From: Streptomyces sp. CNH099
Lineage (GTDB): Bacteria > Actinomycetota > Actinomycetes > Streptomycetales > Streptomycetaceae
Reading direction: 5' to 3'
Assembly (NCBI GenBank): GCA_000514715.1
Contig: AZWL01000001.1
Span: 682,186 to 746,185, forward strand
DNA length: 64,000 bases
The position numbers and the translations under genes were made by a program. The notes under the pieces were generated by a model, which worked only from the letters and a program-made list of their open reading frames with translations, had not been told where the DNA came from and did no database searches. Shown here in pieces: positions 8,701-19,021 of this stretch; the stretch's first letter is position 1, and each line of letters opens with the position of its first letter.

Positions 8701-10094
8701 ACCGGACCCCCCGTCGCGCCGCTCGCCGCGATCGCCGGCGCGGCCTCGTCCGCGGGAGGTCCGGCGGTGCGCGTGGGACGTTCCCGGACCGCGCCGGCGA
8801 CGACGAAGCCGACGACCTCGTGTCCCGCGTCCGCGCACGCCTCGGCGATGCCGGCCAGCTCCCCCGCGGTCCAGCTGCCCGCGCTGAGCGCGACCAGGGC
8901 ACCGGACTCGGCGTCGCGGTCCGGCACGGTCGGCCGGCCCACCGCGACCTCCACCGGCCGCAGCAGCGGGTATCCCCCGCCGGGCCCGCCCGGCGGGGAA
9001 CCGCTCGCGGCCTCGGCGACGAGCCGCTCGGCGGCCCGGCGGGCGATCTCGTCGCCGTCCGGGACGACGACCAGCAGCCGCCGGCCGGCCGGCAGCCGGT
9101 CCTCCAGGCGGGCGCACACCCGCCGGTAGCGGATCCGCCTGCTGTCCTCGCCGCCGGACGTCCGCGGCGGCGGGGTGTCCCACCGGGTGCCGGTGCCCAG
9201 CAGCCAGTGGAGCCAGGCCCGCGGGCCGCGGCCGTCCGGCCGCCGCCGCGCGGTCCGTTCCGCGGGTACGTCGACGGTGCCGAGCGGCGCCGCGCCGAGC
9301 GCCGCGGCGATCTCCGGTTCGGTGCGCACCCGGCGGCTCGCCCGGGCGGCGGCGAGATGGCCGACGACCGCGGCGAGCACGAACAGCAGCGCCCCGCCGC
9401 CGACGAGCTGCGCCCGGGTCGGCGGCGCCGCGCCGGCCGGCCGGGCCGCCGGGCCCATGACGACCATGGCGGCCCGGCCGCTCTCCGCGTCGGCCTGCTC
9501 CAGCTTGTCCACGGCCGCCTCCAGCGAGGTGCGCAGCTGCTCCAGCTCGGTGCGGGCCTGCACGCTCTCCACGGTCCGCCCCGGATCGGCCGCGTCGGCC
9601 AGCTCGGTGATGCGGCGGCTGGTCCGCACGACCAGGTCCCGCAGCGCCTCGGGCCGCTGCGCCGCCGCGGAGTCGGTACCGTCGCCCGCGATCCGCGCGG
9701 CGTACGCGACGAACTGCCGCGCCACCTCGTCGGCGAGCCGCTGCGCGCGCGCCGGGGAGCCGGCCGTACCGGAGATCCTGAGGATGTTCCCGTCCGCGGT
9801 CTCGGCGCTCACCCGGTCCTGCAGGTCGTCGCCGTCGTCCCCGGCCCAGCCGAGCGTGGCGGCCGCGCGCTCGACCACCACGGAACTGGTCGCGATCTCC
9901 GCCTGGGTCAGCAGCTCGCGCTCCTCCCACTGCCCCGGCAGCAGCACGGATGCCGACGTCTCGTACCGCGGTGGAAAGACCAGCGAGGCGCCGAACCCGA
10001 CGAGCGCCCCGGCCGCGGCGACGACGGCGAGCAGCCGCCCGCGCCGGCGGATGATCCGTCCGATCGTGGCCAGACGTATGGTGTCCTCGCTCAA
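8697..10094 (-). CDS. Wzz-type polysaccharide co-polymerase, second copy
   Basis: 465 residues, ATG start overlapping the glycosyltransferase stop (ATGA). It opens with a Wzz layout: basic cytoplasmic tip (TIGRIIRRRGR), membrane helix near 20-40 followed by FPPRYETSASVLL, a periplasmic region with a coiled coil (about 170-215), then a second membrane helix (LLFVLAAVVGHLAA, about 240-255). The C-terminal 200 residues are a cytoplasmic alpha/beta region (LLVVVPDGDE, VALSAGSW, VVGFVVAG) that resembles a nucleotide-binding fold but has no P-loop. Having two different such proteins side by side suggests a heteromeric export or length-control complex. The family role is well established; the division of labour between the two copies is not. 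Confidence 0.75.
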   Translation of the reverse strand: MSEDTIRLATIGRIIRRRGRLLAVVAAAGALVGFGASLVFPPRYETSASVLLPGQWEERELLTQAEIATSSVVVERAAATLGWAGDDGDDLQDRVSAETADGNILRISGTAGSPARAQRLADEVARQFVAYAARIAGDGTDSAAAQRPEALRDLVVRTSRRITELADAADPGRTVESVQARTELEQLRTSLEAAVDKLEQADAESGRAAMVVMGPAARPAGAAPPTRAQLVGGGALLFVLAAVVGHLAAARASRRVRTEPEIAAALGAAPLGTVDVPAERTARRRPDGRGPRAWLHWLLGTGTRWDTPPPRTSGGEDSRRIRYRRVCARLEDRLPAGRRLLVVVPDGDEIARRAAERLVAEAASGSPPGGPGGGYPLLRPVEVAVGRPTVPDRDAESGALVALSAGSWTAGELAGIAEACADAGHEVVGFVVAGAVRERPTRTAGPPADEAAPAIAASGATGGPV

Positions 10095-11345
10095 CGGCGC
10101 GGCCTCCTCCCGGCCGGGGCCGAACCGCGCGCCGCCGCCCGAGGGCGGTCACGGCAGGCGGCGGCGTAGGCGGCGAGCAGCGATGCCTGCGAGTTGCGCC
10201 AGGAGAGCGGCCCGTTGATCCGCTCCTGGCCGAGCCTGCCCATACGGGCCCGCCGCCGCGGGTCGTCCAGCAGCAGGGCCACCTGCCGGGCGAACGCGGA
10301 CTCGTCGTCGGCGGGTGCGTAGACGGCCGCGTCGCCGGCGGAGACGCGCGCCTCCCGCAGGTCGAACGAGACGATCGGCCGGCCCATCACCATGTACTCC
10401 AGGACCTTGTTCATGGTCGACACGTCGTTGAGCGGATTGCGCGGGTCGGGCGAGAGGCACACGTCGGCGGTGGACAGGTAGCGCACCAGGTCGGCGTCCG
10501 GCACCCGCCCGGTGAACTCCACCTGCCGCGCCAGCCCGAGCCGCCGGGACAGCCGCACCATCGCGTCGAAGGTGTCGCCGGCCCCGACGAACACCGCGTG
10601 CCAGTCGGTCCGCCCCAGCTCGTCCCGCAGCTTCGCCAGGGCCCGCAGCGCGTAGTCGACGCCGTCCTGCGGGCCCATGACGCCGAGGTAGCACAGCAGA
10701 TGGGGCTTGCCGCGCTTCAGCTCCGGCTCGGGCGGCACCGGCCGGAACCGTTCGGTGTCGGGTGCGCTGCGCACCACGAAGACGTCCTCCGGCCGCAGGC
10801 CGCCGCGGCGCAGCGCGACGTCCCGGTAGCTCTCGTTCGTGGCGAGCACGACGTCCGCGGCCCGGTAGGTCCGCCGTTCCAGGGCGCGCACGACGCGGTA
10901 GAGCCGGTCCTCGCCGCGGCCGAACCGGGACAGGTACAGCTCGGGCACCAGGTCGTGCTGGTCGAAGACGAACCGCGCGCCGCGCCGCTTCAGCCACAGC
11001 GCCGGCAGGAACAGCAGGTCGGGCGGGTTGCAGGCGTGGACCACGTCGACCGGGCCGACGTGCCGGGCCAGCCGGGCCGTGTGCCACAGCGCCGTCCCGT
11101 ACTCCCGGAGGTAGCCGGCCGGGCCGCCGGTGGCGGCGCGCAGCGGGTAGCGGTGGATCCGTATCCCGTCGATCTCCGCCTCCGGCTCCGTGTCCCGGCC
11201 GTCCCCCCGCGGGCAGATGACGTGCACCTCCCAGCCCGCGGCGCGCAGCGTCGAGCACTCCTGCCACACCCGCCGGTCGAAGGGCACCGACAGGTTCTCC
11301 ACCAGGATCAGCGCGCGACGGCCCGTCCCGTCGCCGCCGGTCGTG

Positions 11346-11356
<11 letters not shown>
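10091..11356 (-). CDS. Glycosyltransferase family 4 (WbuB-like)
   Basis: 421 residues. It begins with ALILVENLSVPFDRRVWQE, a typical start for GT4 transferases of exopolysaccharide loci, and continues with FDQHDLVPEL and the acceptor/donor domain motif TMNKVLEYMVMGRPIV, equivalent to the E-x7-E region that contacts the nucleotide sugar. It is cytoplasmic or peripherally membrane bound and would add one sugar to the lipid-linked repeat unit. The only reasonable in-frame start is a TTG at 11356, which overlaps the end of the dehydrogenase gene by 11 bp, with GGAG about ten bases upstream. The donor sugar cannot be read from the sequence. Confidence 0.85.
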
Positions 11357-12662
<1,306 letters not shown>

Positions 12663-12735
12663 GACCCGCTCCTCCAGCCGGGCAGGCCCCGTCGGCCCGC
12701 GGTCCGTGCGGCGGCCGGACGACCACCCCCGCGCA

Positions 12736-14244
12736 TCAGTAGGCCCCCTGTCCCTGGAGCACCGCGCGCAGCGTCTTCCACAAGATCACCGCGTCCAGGG
12801 CGAGCGACCAGTCCTCCACGTACCGCAGGTCCAGCCGGACGGCTTCCTCCCACGGCAGGTCGCTGCGTCCGCTGATCTGCCACAGCCCGGTGAGCCCGGG
12901 CTTGACCAGCAGCCGCCGCCGGGTGTCCGGGCCGTACGCGGCGGACTCCTCCGGCAGTCCGGGCCGCGGGCCGACGAGCGACATCGAGCCGTTGAGGACG
13001 TTGAACAACTGCGGCAGCTCGTCGACGGAGTACCGGCGCAGCACCACTCCCACCCGGGTCACCCGCGGGTCCCGGCGGAGCTTGAACAGCAGGCCGGCGC
13101 CCTCGTTGCGGCCGGTCAGCGCGGCACGTGCGCGGTCGGCCCCGGGCACCATGGTGCGGAACTTGACCATGGTGAACTCGCGGCCGTCCTTGCCGACCCG
13201 GCGCTGCCGGTAGAACACCCCGCCCCGGCTGTCCAGCAGGACCAGCAGCGCGACGCCCGCCATCAGCGGCGCGAACAGCAGCAGCAGGACCGCGGCGCCC
13301 AGCCGGTCGACGACCGCCTTGACCGCCCGGCGGCCGCCGGTGAAGGCCGGCATGCTGACCCGCAGCAGCGGGATCCCGAGCACCGCGTCGACGTGCAGCC
13401 GCGGGCCGGCCACCTCCATCAGCACGGGGGCCACGACCATCTCGGCGTCGCTGCCTTCGAGGTCCCAGGCCAGCCGCTGCAGCCGCTCCGGCGACCAGTG
13501 CGGGTCCGGGGTGACCGCGAGGACGCGGTAGCCGCCGCGGCCGACGTGCGCGGCGACGTCGGTCAGCCGGCCGACCACCGGCACCCCGTCCACGTGGTCG
13601 CCGTCGGGCCCGGGGCCGTCCGGCGTGCACACCGCGTCCACCCGCCAGCCGAGGTGCGGGAACCTGCGTACCCGGGCGATCAGGTCACGCACGGTGGCCG
13701 GGCTGCCGGCGGCGAGCACGGGCCGCAGACAGCGCCCCTGCTGCCGCATCCTGTGCAGCCGGAGGCGCAGCAGATACCGCTCGGTCATGGTGGTGAGCGC
13801 GATCGCCGGGATCGCGACGAAGATCCACAGCTTGATGTTGCGCGAGGTCAGGGCGATCCCGCCGAGCGCCAGCACGACGACCGCCGTGGACAGGGCGCGC
13901 CCGAGCCGGCGGAACTCCTCGGCGCCCTGGCCGAGCACGGCCGGAACCCACGCCCGGCCCACCGCCAGCGCCCCCAGTACCAGCAGCTCGGTGCCGAAGG
14001 CGAGCACCACCCACTTCTCGTGCCAGTCGGCCGCGTCCCGGACCCCGAACAGGCCGCCGACCACCGCCACCACGAGGGCGGTGGCCAGGGTGTCGCCCAG
14101 GATCACGGTGCGGCGGTAGCGCTGTTCCCAGTCGCTCGCCCCGTTCGCCGGATGACCGCGCGCCGGCGGAAAAGGGTCGGCCAACTCCACGCGCCCACCG
14201 GACATTCCCAGTTCGCCGGCAGGCTCGACGTGTTCGTTCAACAC
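12736..14244 (-). CDS. Polyprenyl-phosphate sugar phosphotransferase (priming transferase)
   Basis: 502 residues from a GTG at 14244 (an internal ATG 13 codons later is the alternative). Four membrane helices are visible in the first 160 residues (TVILGDTLATALVVAV, WVVLAFGTELLVLGAL, and two more), then a soluble Rossmann-like segment, then the bacterial sugar transferase domain from about residue 305: a reentrant helix (LGAAVLLLLFAPLMAG), VFYRQRRVGKDG, FTMVKFRTM, LRRYSVDELPQLFNV, MSLVGPRPG and KPGLTGLWQISGRS. These are the standard motifs of WbaP/PssA-type enzymes that load the first sugar phosphate onto undecaprenyl phosphate at the inner face of the membrane. It is the first gene of the operon, 73 bp upstream of the dehydrogenase. 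Confidence 0.9.
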   Translation of the reverse strand: MLNEHVEPAGELGMSGGRVELADPFPPARGHPANGASDWEQRYRRTVILGDTLATALVVAVVGGLFGVRDAADWHEKWVVLAFGTELLVLGALAVGRAWVPAVLGQGAEEFRRLGRALSTAVVVLALGGIALTSRNIKLWIFVAIPAIALTTMTERYLLRLRLHRMRQQGRCLRPVLAAGSPATVRDLIARVRRFPHLGWRVDAVCTPDGPGPDGDHVDGVPVVGRLTDVAAHVGRGGYRVLAVTPDPHWSPERLQRLAWDLEGSDAEMVVAPVLMEVAGPRLHVDAVLGIPLLRVSMPAFTGGRRAVKAVVDRLGAAVLLLLFAPLMAGVALLVLLDSRGGVFYRQRRVGKDGREFTMVKFRTMVPGADRARAALTGRNEGAGLLFKLRRDPRVTRVGVVLRRYSVDELPQLFNVLNGSMSLVGPRPGLPEESAAYGPDTRRRLLVKPGLTGLWQISGRSDLPWEEAVRLDLRYVEDWSLALDAVILWKTLRAVLQGQGAY

Positions 14245-14734
14245 TGATACCCCCCCGGGGAGGCCCCTCAGCCTCCCGCGATGGTGCTCCCCTCGGGAGG
14301 CCTCCGCTCCCCACGAAGACACATCCCGGTAATTCAGTGCTATCTGAACAACTCACTCCGGGCGGCGAAGCCACGCGCCCCGCCGGGCTCCCGGACAGTC
14401 AACGGCCCGGCGCCGGGGCCGACAGCTCTCGCCTTCGGCCGCCGCACGCACGAACAGCTGATGCACCGTCAATCTAGGGCATCGAGCCCGGTATGCAGAG
14501 AGGTTGTATGAAATATCTGCGCAGACTTTGCGCCGGGCTGCCCGCTCCGCCGCTGTCAAGTCCGCGGTACGCACAAGAAATTGGCCATTCGGCCGGGCTA
14601 CCCGGCCCCGGGAGCCTCCCCTAGTCTCTGCCGCCGTATTCGTGCTGACGTACGAAGGGATGCCGCGGTGGGCGCATGGGGAACGCTCGGCACGCAGGGG
14701 ACCGGACCGGTGGCGCCGCGAAGAGCCGGCACCC
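14245..14734. other. 490-bp divergent intergenic region
   Basis: This lies between the leftward exopolysaccharide operon and the rightward encapsulin-linked operon and should hold both promoters. It contains the leader hairpin at 14258-14277, a 10-bp palindrome TCTGCGCAGA at 14516-14525 and a 7-bp stem (GGCCGGG, loop CTA, CCCGGCC) at 14591-14607. I could not find a convincing -35/-10 pair for either direction. Short open frames here show no recognisable protein. Confidence 0.5.
14258..14277 (-). promoter_or_regulatory. Leader hairpin before the exopolysaccharide operon
   Basis: A 7-bp perfect stem (GGGAGGC / GCCTCCC) with a 6-nt loop lies 13 bases upstream of the first gene of the exopolysaccharide operon and abuts its G-rich ribosome binding region. 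It could mask or present the ribosome binding site, or act as an attenuator. No poly-U tract follows. Function is inferred from position only. Confidence 0.3.
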
Positions 14735-15865
14735 ATGGCTGACGTCCTGGTCGTCGGGGGCGGCATCGCCGGCGCCGCGGCCGGGTGGTTTCTCGCCGGG
14801 CGGCAGGGCGGACGGCGGGTGACGCTGCTGGAGGCGGAGCGGGCGCCGGGGATGCACGCGACCGGGCGCTCCGCGGCGCTGTTCAGCGAGTACTTCGGCA
14901 ACGCGGCGGTGCGGGCGCTCACCCGGTACAGCCGGGCCTTCTACGCCGCCCCGCCCGCGGGCTTCGCCGCCGGCCCGCTGCTCACGCCGCGCGGCGTCCT
15001 CGCCCTCGGCACCCCGGACACCGCCGCGGCCTTCGCGGCCGCGAAGGCCGCGGGGGCCGACGCGCCGCGGCCCGCGGTGGAGCTGACCCCCGGGGAGGCG
15101 CTGGGGCTCTGCCCGCTGCTGCGCCCCGGCGCGTTCGACCGCGCGCTGCACAAGCCGGGCGCCTGTGACGTCGATGTGGACGCCGCGCACCAGGGCTTCC
15201 TGCGGGGGCTGCGGGCCGCCGGCGGCACGGTGGTGACCGATGCCCGGGTCACCGGGCTCGCCCGCCGCGGCGGGCGGTGGCACGCCGCCACCCCCGCCGG
15301 CGACTTCTCCGCGCCGCTCGTCGTCAACGCCGCGGGCGCGTGGGCCGACGACGTCGCCCGGCTCGCCGGCGTGCCGCCGGCCGGGCTCGTGGCGTACCGC
15401 CGCACGGCCGCGCTCGCCCGGGTGCCGGACGACCGCGACGTCACCGGCTGGCCGATGGTCACCGACGTCGCCGACACCTTCTACGCCCGCCCCGAGCCCG
15501 GCGGACTGCTGCTCTCCCCCGCCGACGCCACACCCGCGGCACCGGGTCCGGTGCGCCACGACGACGCCGACGTGGCGCTGGCGATCGCCCGGTTCGAGGC
15601 GATGGTCGCGCTCCCGCTGCGGCATGTCCCGCACGCCTGGGCGGGTTTGCGTACCGCCGCACCCGACGACACCCCGGTGCTCGGGCCCGACCCGGACGCG
15701 CCGGGGTTCTGCTGGCTCGCCGGACTCGGCGGCTACGGCATCCAGACCGCCCCCGCGGCCGGCGCGCTGCTCGCCGCCCTCGCCGCGGGGGACGCACCAC
15801 CACGCGCGCTCGCCCCGCTCGTCGCGGACGTCACCCCCGTCCGCACCCGCACGGCACCTCTCTGA
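14735..15865 (+). CDS. FAD-dependent amine/D-amino-acid oxidoreductase
   Basis: 376 residues from the ATG at 14735; the frame is open further upstream with another ATG at 14660, but the FAD motif DVLVVGGGIAGAAAG belongs at the extreme N-terminus, so the later start is preferred. The family is the DAO/glycine-oxidase group: dinucleotide-binding motif at residues 3-15, a middle VVNAAGAWADDVA segment that contacts FAD, and the C-terminal AGLGGYGIQTAP motif closing the flavin site. The reaction would be oxidation of a C-N bond of an amino acid or amine, or dehydrogenation of an intermediate. It is the first gene of the encapsulin-linked operon, 24 bp before the NRPS-like gene. Substrate unknown. 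Confidence 0.8.
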   Translation: MADVLVVGGGIAGAAAGWFLAGRQGGRRVTLLEAERAPGMHATGRSAALFSEYFGNAAVRALTRYSRAFYAAPPAGFAAGPLLTPRGVLALGTPDTAAAFAAAKAAGADAPRPAVELTPGEALGLCPLLRPGAFDRALHKPGACDVDVDAAHQGFLRGLRAAGGTVVTDARVTGLARRGGRWHAATPAGDFSAPLVVNAAGAWADDVARLAGVPPAGLVAYRRTAALARVPDDRDVTGWPMVTDVADTFYARPEPGGLLLSPADATPAAPGPVRHDDADVALAIARFEAMVALPLRHVPHAWAGLRTAAPDDTPVLGPDPDAPGFCWLAGLGGYGIQTAPAAGALLAALAAGDAPPRALAPLVADVTPVRTRTAPL

Positions 15866-15889
15866 CCCCAAACCCCTAAGGGAGAGAGC

Positions 15890-18800
15890 TTGCTGGACAT
15901 GTCGGACACCATCTGGCACTTCGCCGGCGGCCGGGCCGACCACGGCCCGTACCGGCCGGTGACCGCCCTCATCGAACAGCAGCGTGCCCGCACGCCGGAC
16001 CGCCCCGCCGTCACCTACCACGGCCCGACAGAGACCACCCTCACCTACGCGGAGTTCGACGCCCTCGCCAACGGCCTGGCCGCCGAGCTGGCCGAAGCGG
16101 GGGTGCACGCCGGAGACGTCGTGCCCGTCGTCCTCGGCAACAGCCTCGAACTGCCCCTGTGCCTGGTGGCCGTGATGAAGCTCGGCGCCGCCTTCACCCT
16201 CTGCGACCCCGCCTGGCCCGAGGAGCGCCTGCGCGCCGTGCTGGCGCGCCCCGCGCCGCCGCTGGTGCTGACCGCGACCGCCGCCGTCGTGGAGCGCGGC
16301 GCCCACGTGGTCGCCGCGCACCGCATCCGCCCGCGCGGGCGCGGGCCCGACGTGCCGGAGCCGGGCCCGGACGCGGTGGCGTACGGCGTGTTCACCTCGG
16401 GCAGCACCGGTGCGCCGAAGTGCGCGCTGAACGTGCACCGCGGGCTGACCAACCGGCTGCGCTTCATGACCCGCTGGTTCGCCGCCACCGGCGACGAGGT
16501 CGTGCTGCAGAACAGCCGGCACACCTTCGACTCGGCGATCTGGCAGCTGCTGTGGCCGCTGACGACCGGCGGTCGCACGGTCGTGCCGGAGCAGGGCGAG
16601 TTCCTGGACCTGGAGCGGACGGTGGAGGTCATCCACCGCCACCGCGTCACCGTCACGGACTTCGTGCCCGCGATCCTCGGCATGCTGGTGGCGCTGCTGG
16701 AGGCCGAGCCGGCGGCGGTGGCGAAGGTGGCGTCGCTGCGCCACCTCGTCGTGGGCGGCGAGGAGATCATCCCGCACGCCGTGCACCGGCTGCGCGAGCT
16801 GGTGCCGGGACTGGAGATCACCAACGGCTACGGCCCGTCCGAGACCGCCATCGGCATGGTCTTCCACCGCATCGCCGGCACCGAGGGCGACCGCATCCCG
16901 CTCGGCCGCCCCATCGACAACTGCTACGCGGTCGTCGCCGACGACCGGCTCACCCCGCTGCCCCCGGGCCGCACCGGGGAGATCCTCGTCGGCGGCGCCT
17001 GCGTGGGCGCCGGCTACCTCGACGAACCGGCGCGCACCAGGCAGGTCTTCGTGCCGAACCCCTATCCGCGCATCCCCGGCGCGCGGCTGTACCGGACCGG
17101 GGACCTGGGCTGGTTCGACGAGGCGGGCCTGCTGCGCTTCGCCGGCCGGCGCGACCGGCAGACGAAGGTCGACGGGGTGCGCATCGAGCCGGCCGAGATC
17201 GAGACCGCCGCCGAGGGGTGCCCCGGGGTGATCCAGGCCAAGGCGCTGACCGTGCGGCAGGGCGGGCGCAACCGGCTGGTGGTCGCCGCCGCCGCCGAGG
17301 CGGGCACCGCACCGGCGGCGCTCCGCGCGCACCTGGTGTCGGTGCTGCCGCGCATCCACCTGCCGCACCACTGCTTCGTGCTGGAGTCGCTCCCGCTGAC
17401 CGACAACGGGAAGGTCGACCTGGCGGCGCTGCGCCGGATCGTCACGGAGAAGCCGGAGAAGCCGGAGAGGCCGGAGAGGCCGCCGGCCGGGGGCGGACCC
17501 GGCGCCCGGGGCGGCGACCCGCCCGCGGAGCGCGTCGCGGACATCATGCGCGGCGTCCTCGGGCTGCCGGACTTCGGCGTGGACGACGACTTCCTCGCCC
17601 ACGGCGGCGACTCGCTGAGCGCGCTCGCCGCCACCCTCGCCGTACGCGACGCGCTCGGCGTCCCGCTCGTCGTCTCCGACCTGTACGCGCACCGCAGCCC
17701 CGGCGCGCTGGCCGCCGCCGCGCTGCGCCGGCCGGCCGGGGACGGCGGCGCCGGCGCCGAGGCCGGGGAGGAGCCGGCGGCGATGGCGCGCGACGCGCTG
17801 CCGCCGGCGGACCTGGCGCGGGCGGCGGCCCGGGCGGCCGGCGCCGCCGCGGTGCTGCCGCCGCGTACCGTGCTGGTCACCGGGGCCACCGGCTTCGTCG
17901 GCTCCCGGGCGGTGCACCGGCTGCTCGGCACCACGCCGGCCCGGGTGGTGTGCCTGGTGCGCGCCCGCGACGACGCGCAGGCCCGATACCGGATGGTGGC
18001 CGCGCTGCGCGCGCAGGGGCTGTGGGAGGAGGCGCTGGGGCCGCGGCTGGACGCCCGCGCCGGCGACCTCACCCGGCCCCGCTTCGGCTGGCCCGCGCGG
18101 ACGTGGGACCGGTACGCGGCGGAGTGCGACGCCGTGCTGCACGCCGGCGCGCTGGTCAACTTCCTGCTCGGCTACCGGGAGCACCGCGCCGCCAACGTCA
18201 CGGGGACCGCGCACGTGCTGCGCTTCGCGCTCGCCGGCCGGCCGAAGCCGCTGCACCACGTGTCCACCCTCGGGGTGCTCGACCGGCACGCGCGGCACGC
18301 CGGCACCCGGCTCGGCGAGGGCACCGACCCGCGGCGGGTGACGGTGCCCGGCAGCGGCTACAGCCGCTCCAAGCTGGTGGCGGAGCGGCTGCTGCTGCGG
18401 GCGCGCGAGCTGGGCGCGCCGGTCACGCTCTACCGGCTCGGCGAGATCATGCCCGCCGCGGACAACGGCCTGCCCAACCCGCGGGCGCTCACGCACCTGC
18501 TGCTCTCCGCCTGCCACCAGCTCGGGTTGCGGCCCGCGGTGCCGATGCGCACCGACTACACGCCGGTCGACGAGACGGCCGCCCGGCTGGTCGCGGGGCT
18601 GGCCGAGGGGGCGACGGGCGCGGACTACCACGTGTTCCGCGCGGAGAGCGTCGACCTGGCGGCGGTCGGCCCGGCACCGGCCGGCCCGGCGGAGGCCGCG
18701 GACGGCGGGCCGCGCCCGCTGCCGCCGCGGGCGTTCACAGCGGCGCTCGCCGCCGCGGCGGCCGCCGACGGGCGGTCGGCCGCCGCCCTGCTGCACGCCG

Positions 18801-18979
18801 TGCTCACCTCCCTCCCGGCCACCGGGGCGGACGGAACGCCGGACTTCGCCCGGCTGCTCACCGACAACCCGCGGCTGTTCACCCGCGCCGGCTGCGCCGC
18901 GCTGGACGAGCGCCACGGGCTGCGCGACGGCCCGCTGGACCGGGCGTTCGCCGCGTACCACGCCACGCTCACCGGCTGA
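15890..18979 (+). CDS. NRPS-like A-T-R enzyme (adenylation, carrier, thioester reductase)
   Basis: 1029 residues. The TTG at 15890 follows GGGAG at good spacing; an ATG lies three codons later. Adenylation domain about 25-510: core motifs FTSGSTGAPK, FDSAIWQ, NGYGPSETA, YRTGDLG, GRRDRQTKVDG and LTDNGKVD. A charged EKPEKPERPERP linker (about 522-535) leads to the carrier domain, with phosphopantetheine serine at residue 575 in HGGDSLS. The reductase domain follows from about 660 with the NADPH motif TGATGFVGS and the SDR pair YSRSK. There is no condensation domain. Such enzymes activate one carboxylic acid, hold it as a thioester and release it as an aldehyde. By eye the specificity pocket reads D235 S236 W239 D278 V299 G301 G322 I330 G331; Asp235 suggests an alpha-amino acid. 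Product: probably an amino aldehyde. Confidence 0.88.
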   Translation: MLDMSDTIWHFAGGRADHGPYRPVTALIEQQRARTPDRPAVTYHGPTETTLTYAEFDALANGLAAELAEAGVHAGDVVPVVLGNSLELPLCLVAVMKLGAAFTLCDPAWPEERLRAVLARPAPPLVLTATAAVVERGAHVVAAHRIRPRGRGPDVPEPGPDAVAYGVFTSGSTGAPKCALNVHRGLTNRLRFMTRWFAATGDEVVLQNSRHTFDSAIWQLLWPLTTGGRTVVPEQGEFLDLERTVEVIHRHRVTVTDFVPAILGMLVALLEAEPAAVAKVASLRHLVVGGEEIIPHAVHRLRELVPGLEITNGYGPSETAIGMVFHRIAGTEGDRIPLGRPIDNCYAVVADDRLTPLPPGRTGEILVGGACVGAGYLDEPARTRQVFVPNPYPRIPGARLYRTGDLGWFDEAGLLRFAGRRDRQTKVDGVRIEPAEIETAAEGCPGVIQAKALTVRQGGRNRLVVAAAAEAGTAPAALRAHLVSVLPRIHLPHHCFVLESLPLTDNGKVDLAALRRIVTEKPEKPERPERPPAGGGPGARGGDPPAERVADIMRGVLGLPDFGVDDDFLAHGGDSLSALAATLAVRDALGVPLVVSDLYAHRSPGALAAAALRRPAGDGGAGAEAGEEPAAMARDALPPADLARAAARAAGAAAVLPPRTVLVTGATGFVGSRAVHRLLGTTPARVVCLVRARDDAQARYRMVAALRAQGLWEEALGPRLDARAGDLTRPRFGWPARTWDRYAAECDAVLHAGALVNFLLGYREHRAANVTGTAHVLRFALAGRPKPLHHVSTLGVLDRHARHAGTRLGEGTDPRRVTVPGSGYSRSKLVAERLLLRARELGAPVTLYRLGEIMPAADNGLPNPRALTHLLLSACHQLGLRPAVPMRTDYTPVDETAARLVAGLAEGATGADYHVFRAESVDLAAVGPAPAGPAEAADGGPRPLPPRAFTAALAAAAAADGRSAAALLHAVLTSLPATGADGTPDFARLLTDNPRLFTRAGCAALDERHGLRDGPLDRAFAAYHATLTG

Positions 18980-19021
18980 CGACGACGGAACTGCTCACGC
19001 AACTGCGATGGAAGGGGACTC

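Noticed and set aside
14621..18961. A 1446-codon open frame on the minus strand opposite the FAD oxidoreductase and NRPS-like genes
   Set aside because: It is low-complexity Arg/Gly/Ala/Val-rich, has no recognisable domain and is the usual antisense shadow of high-G+C genes.
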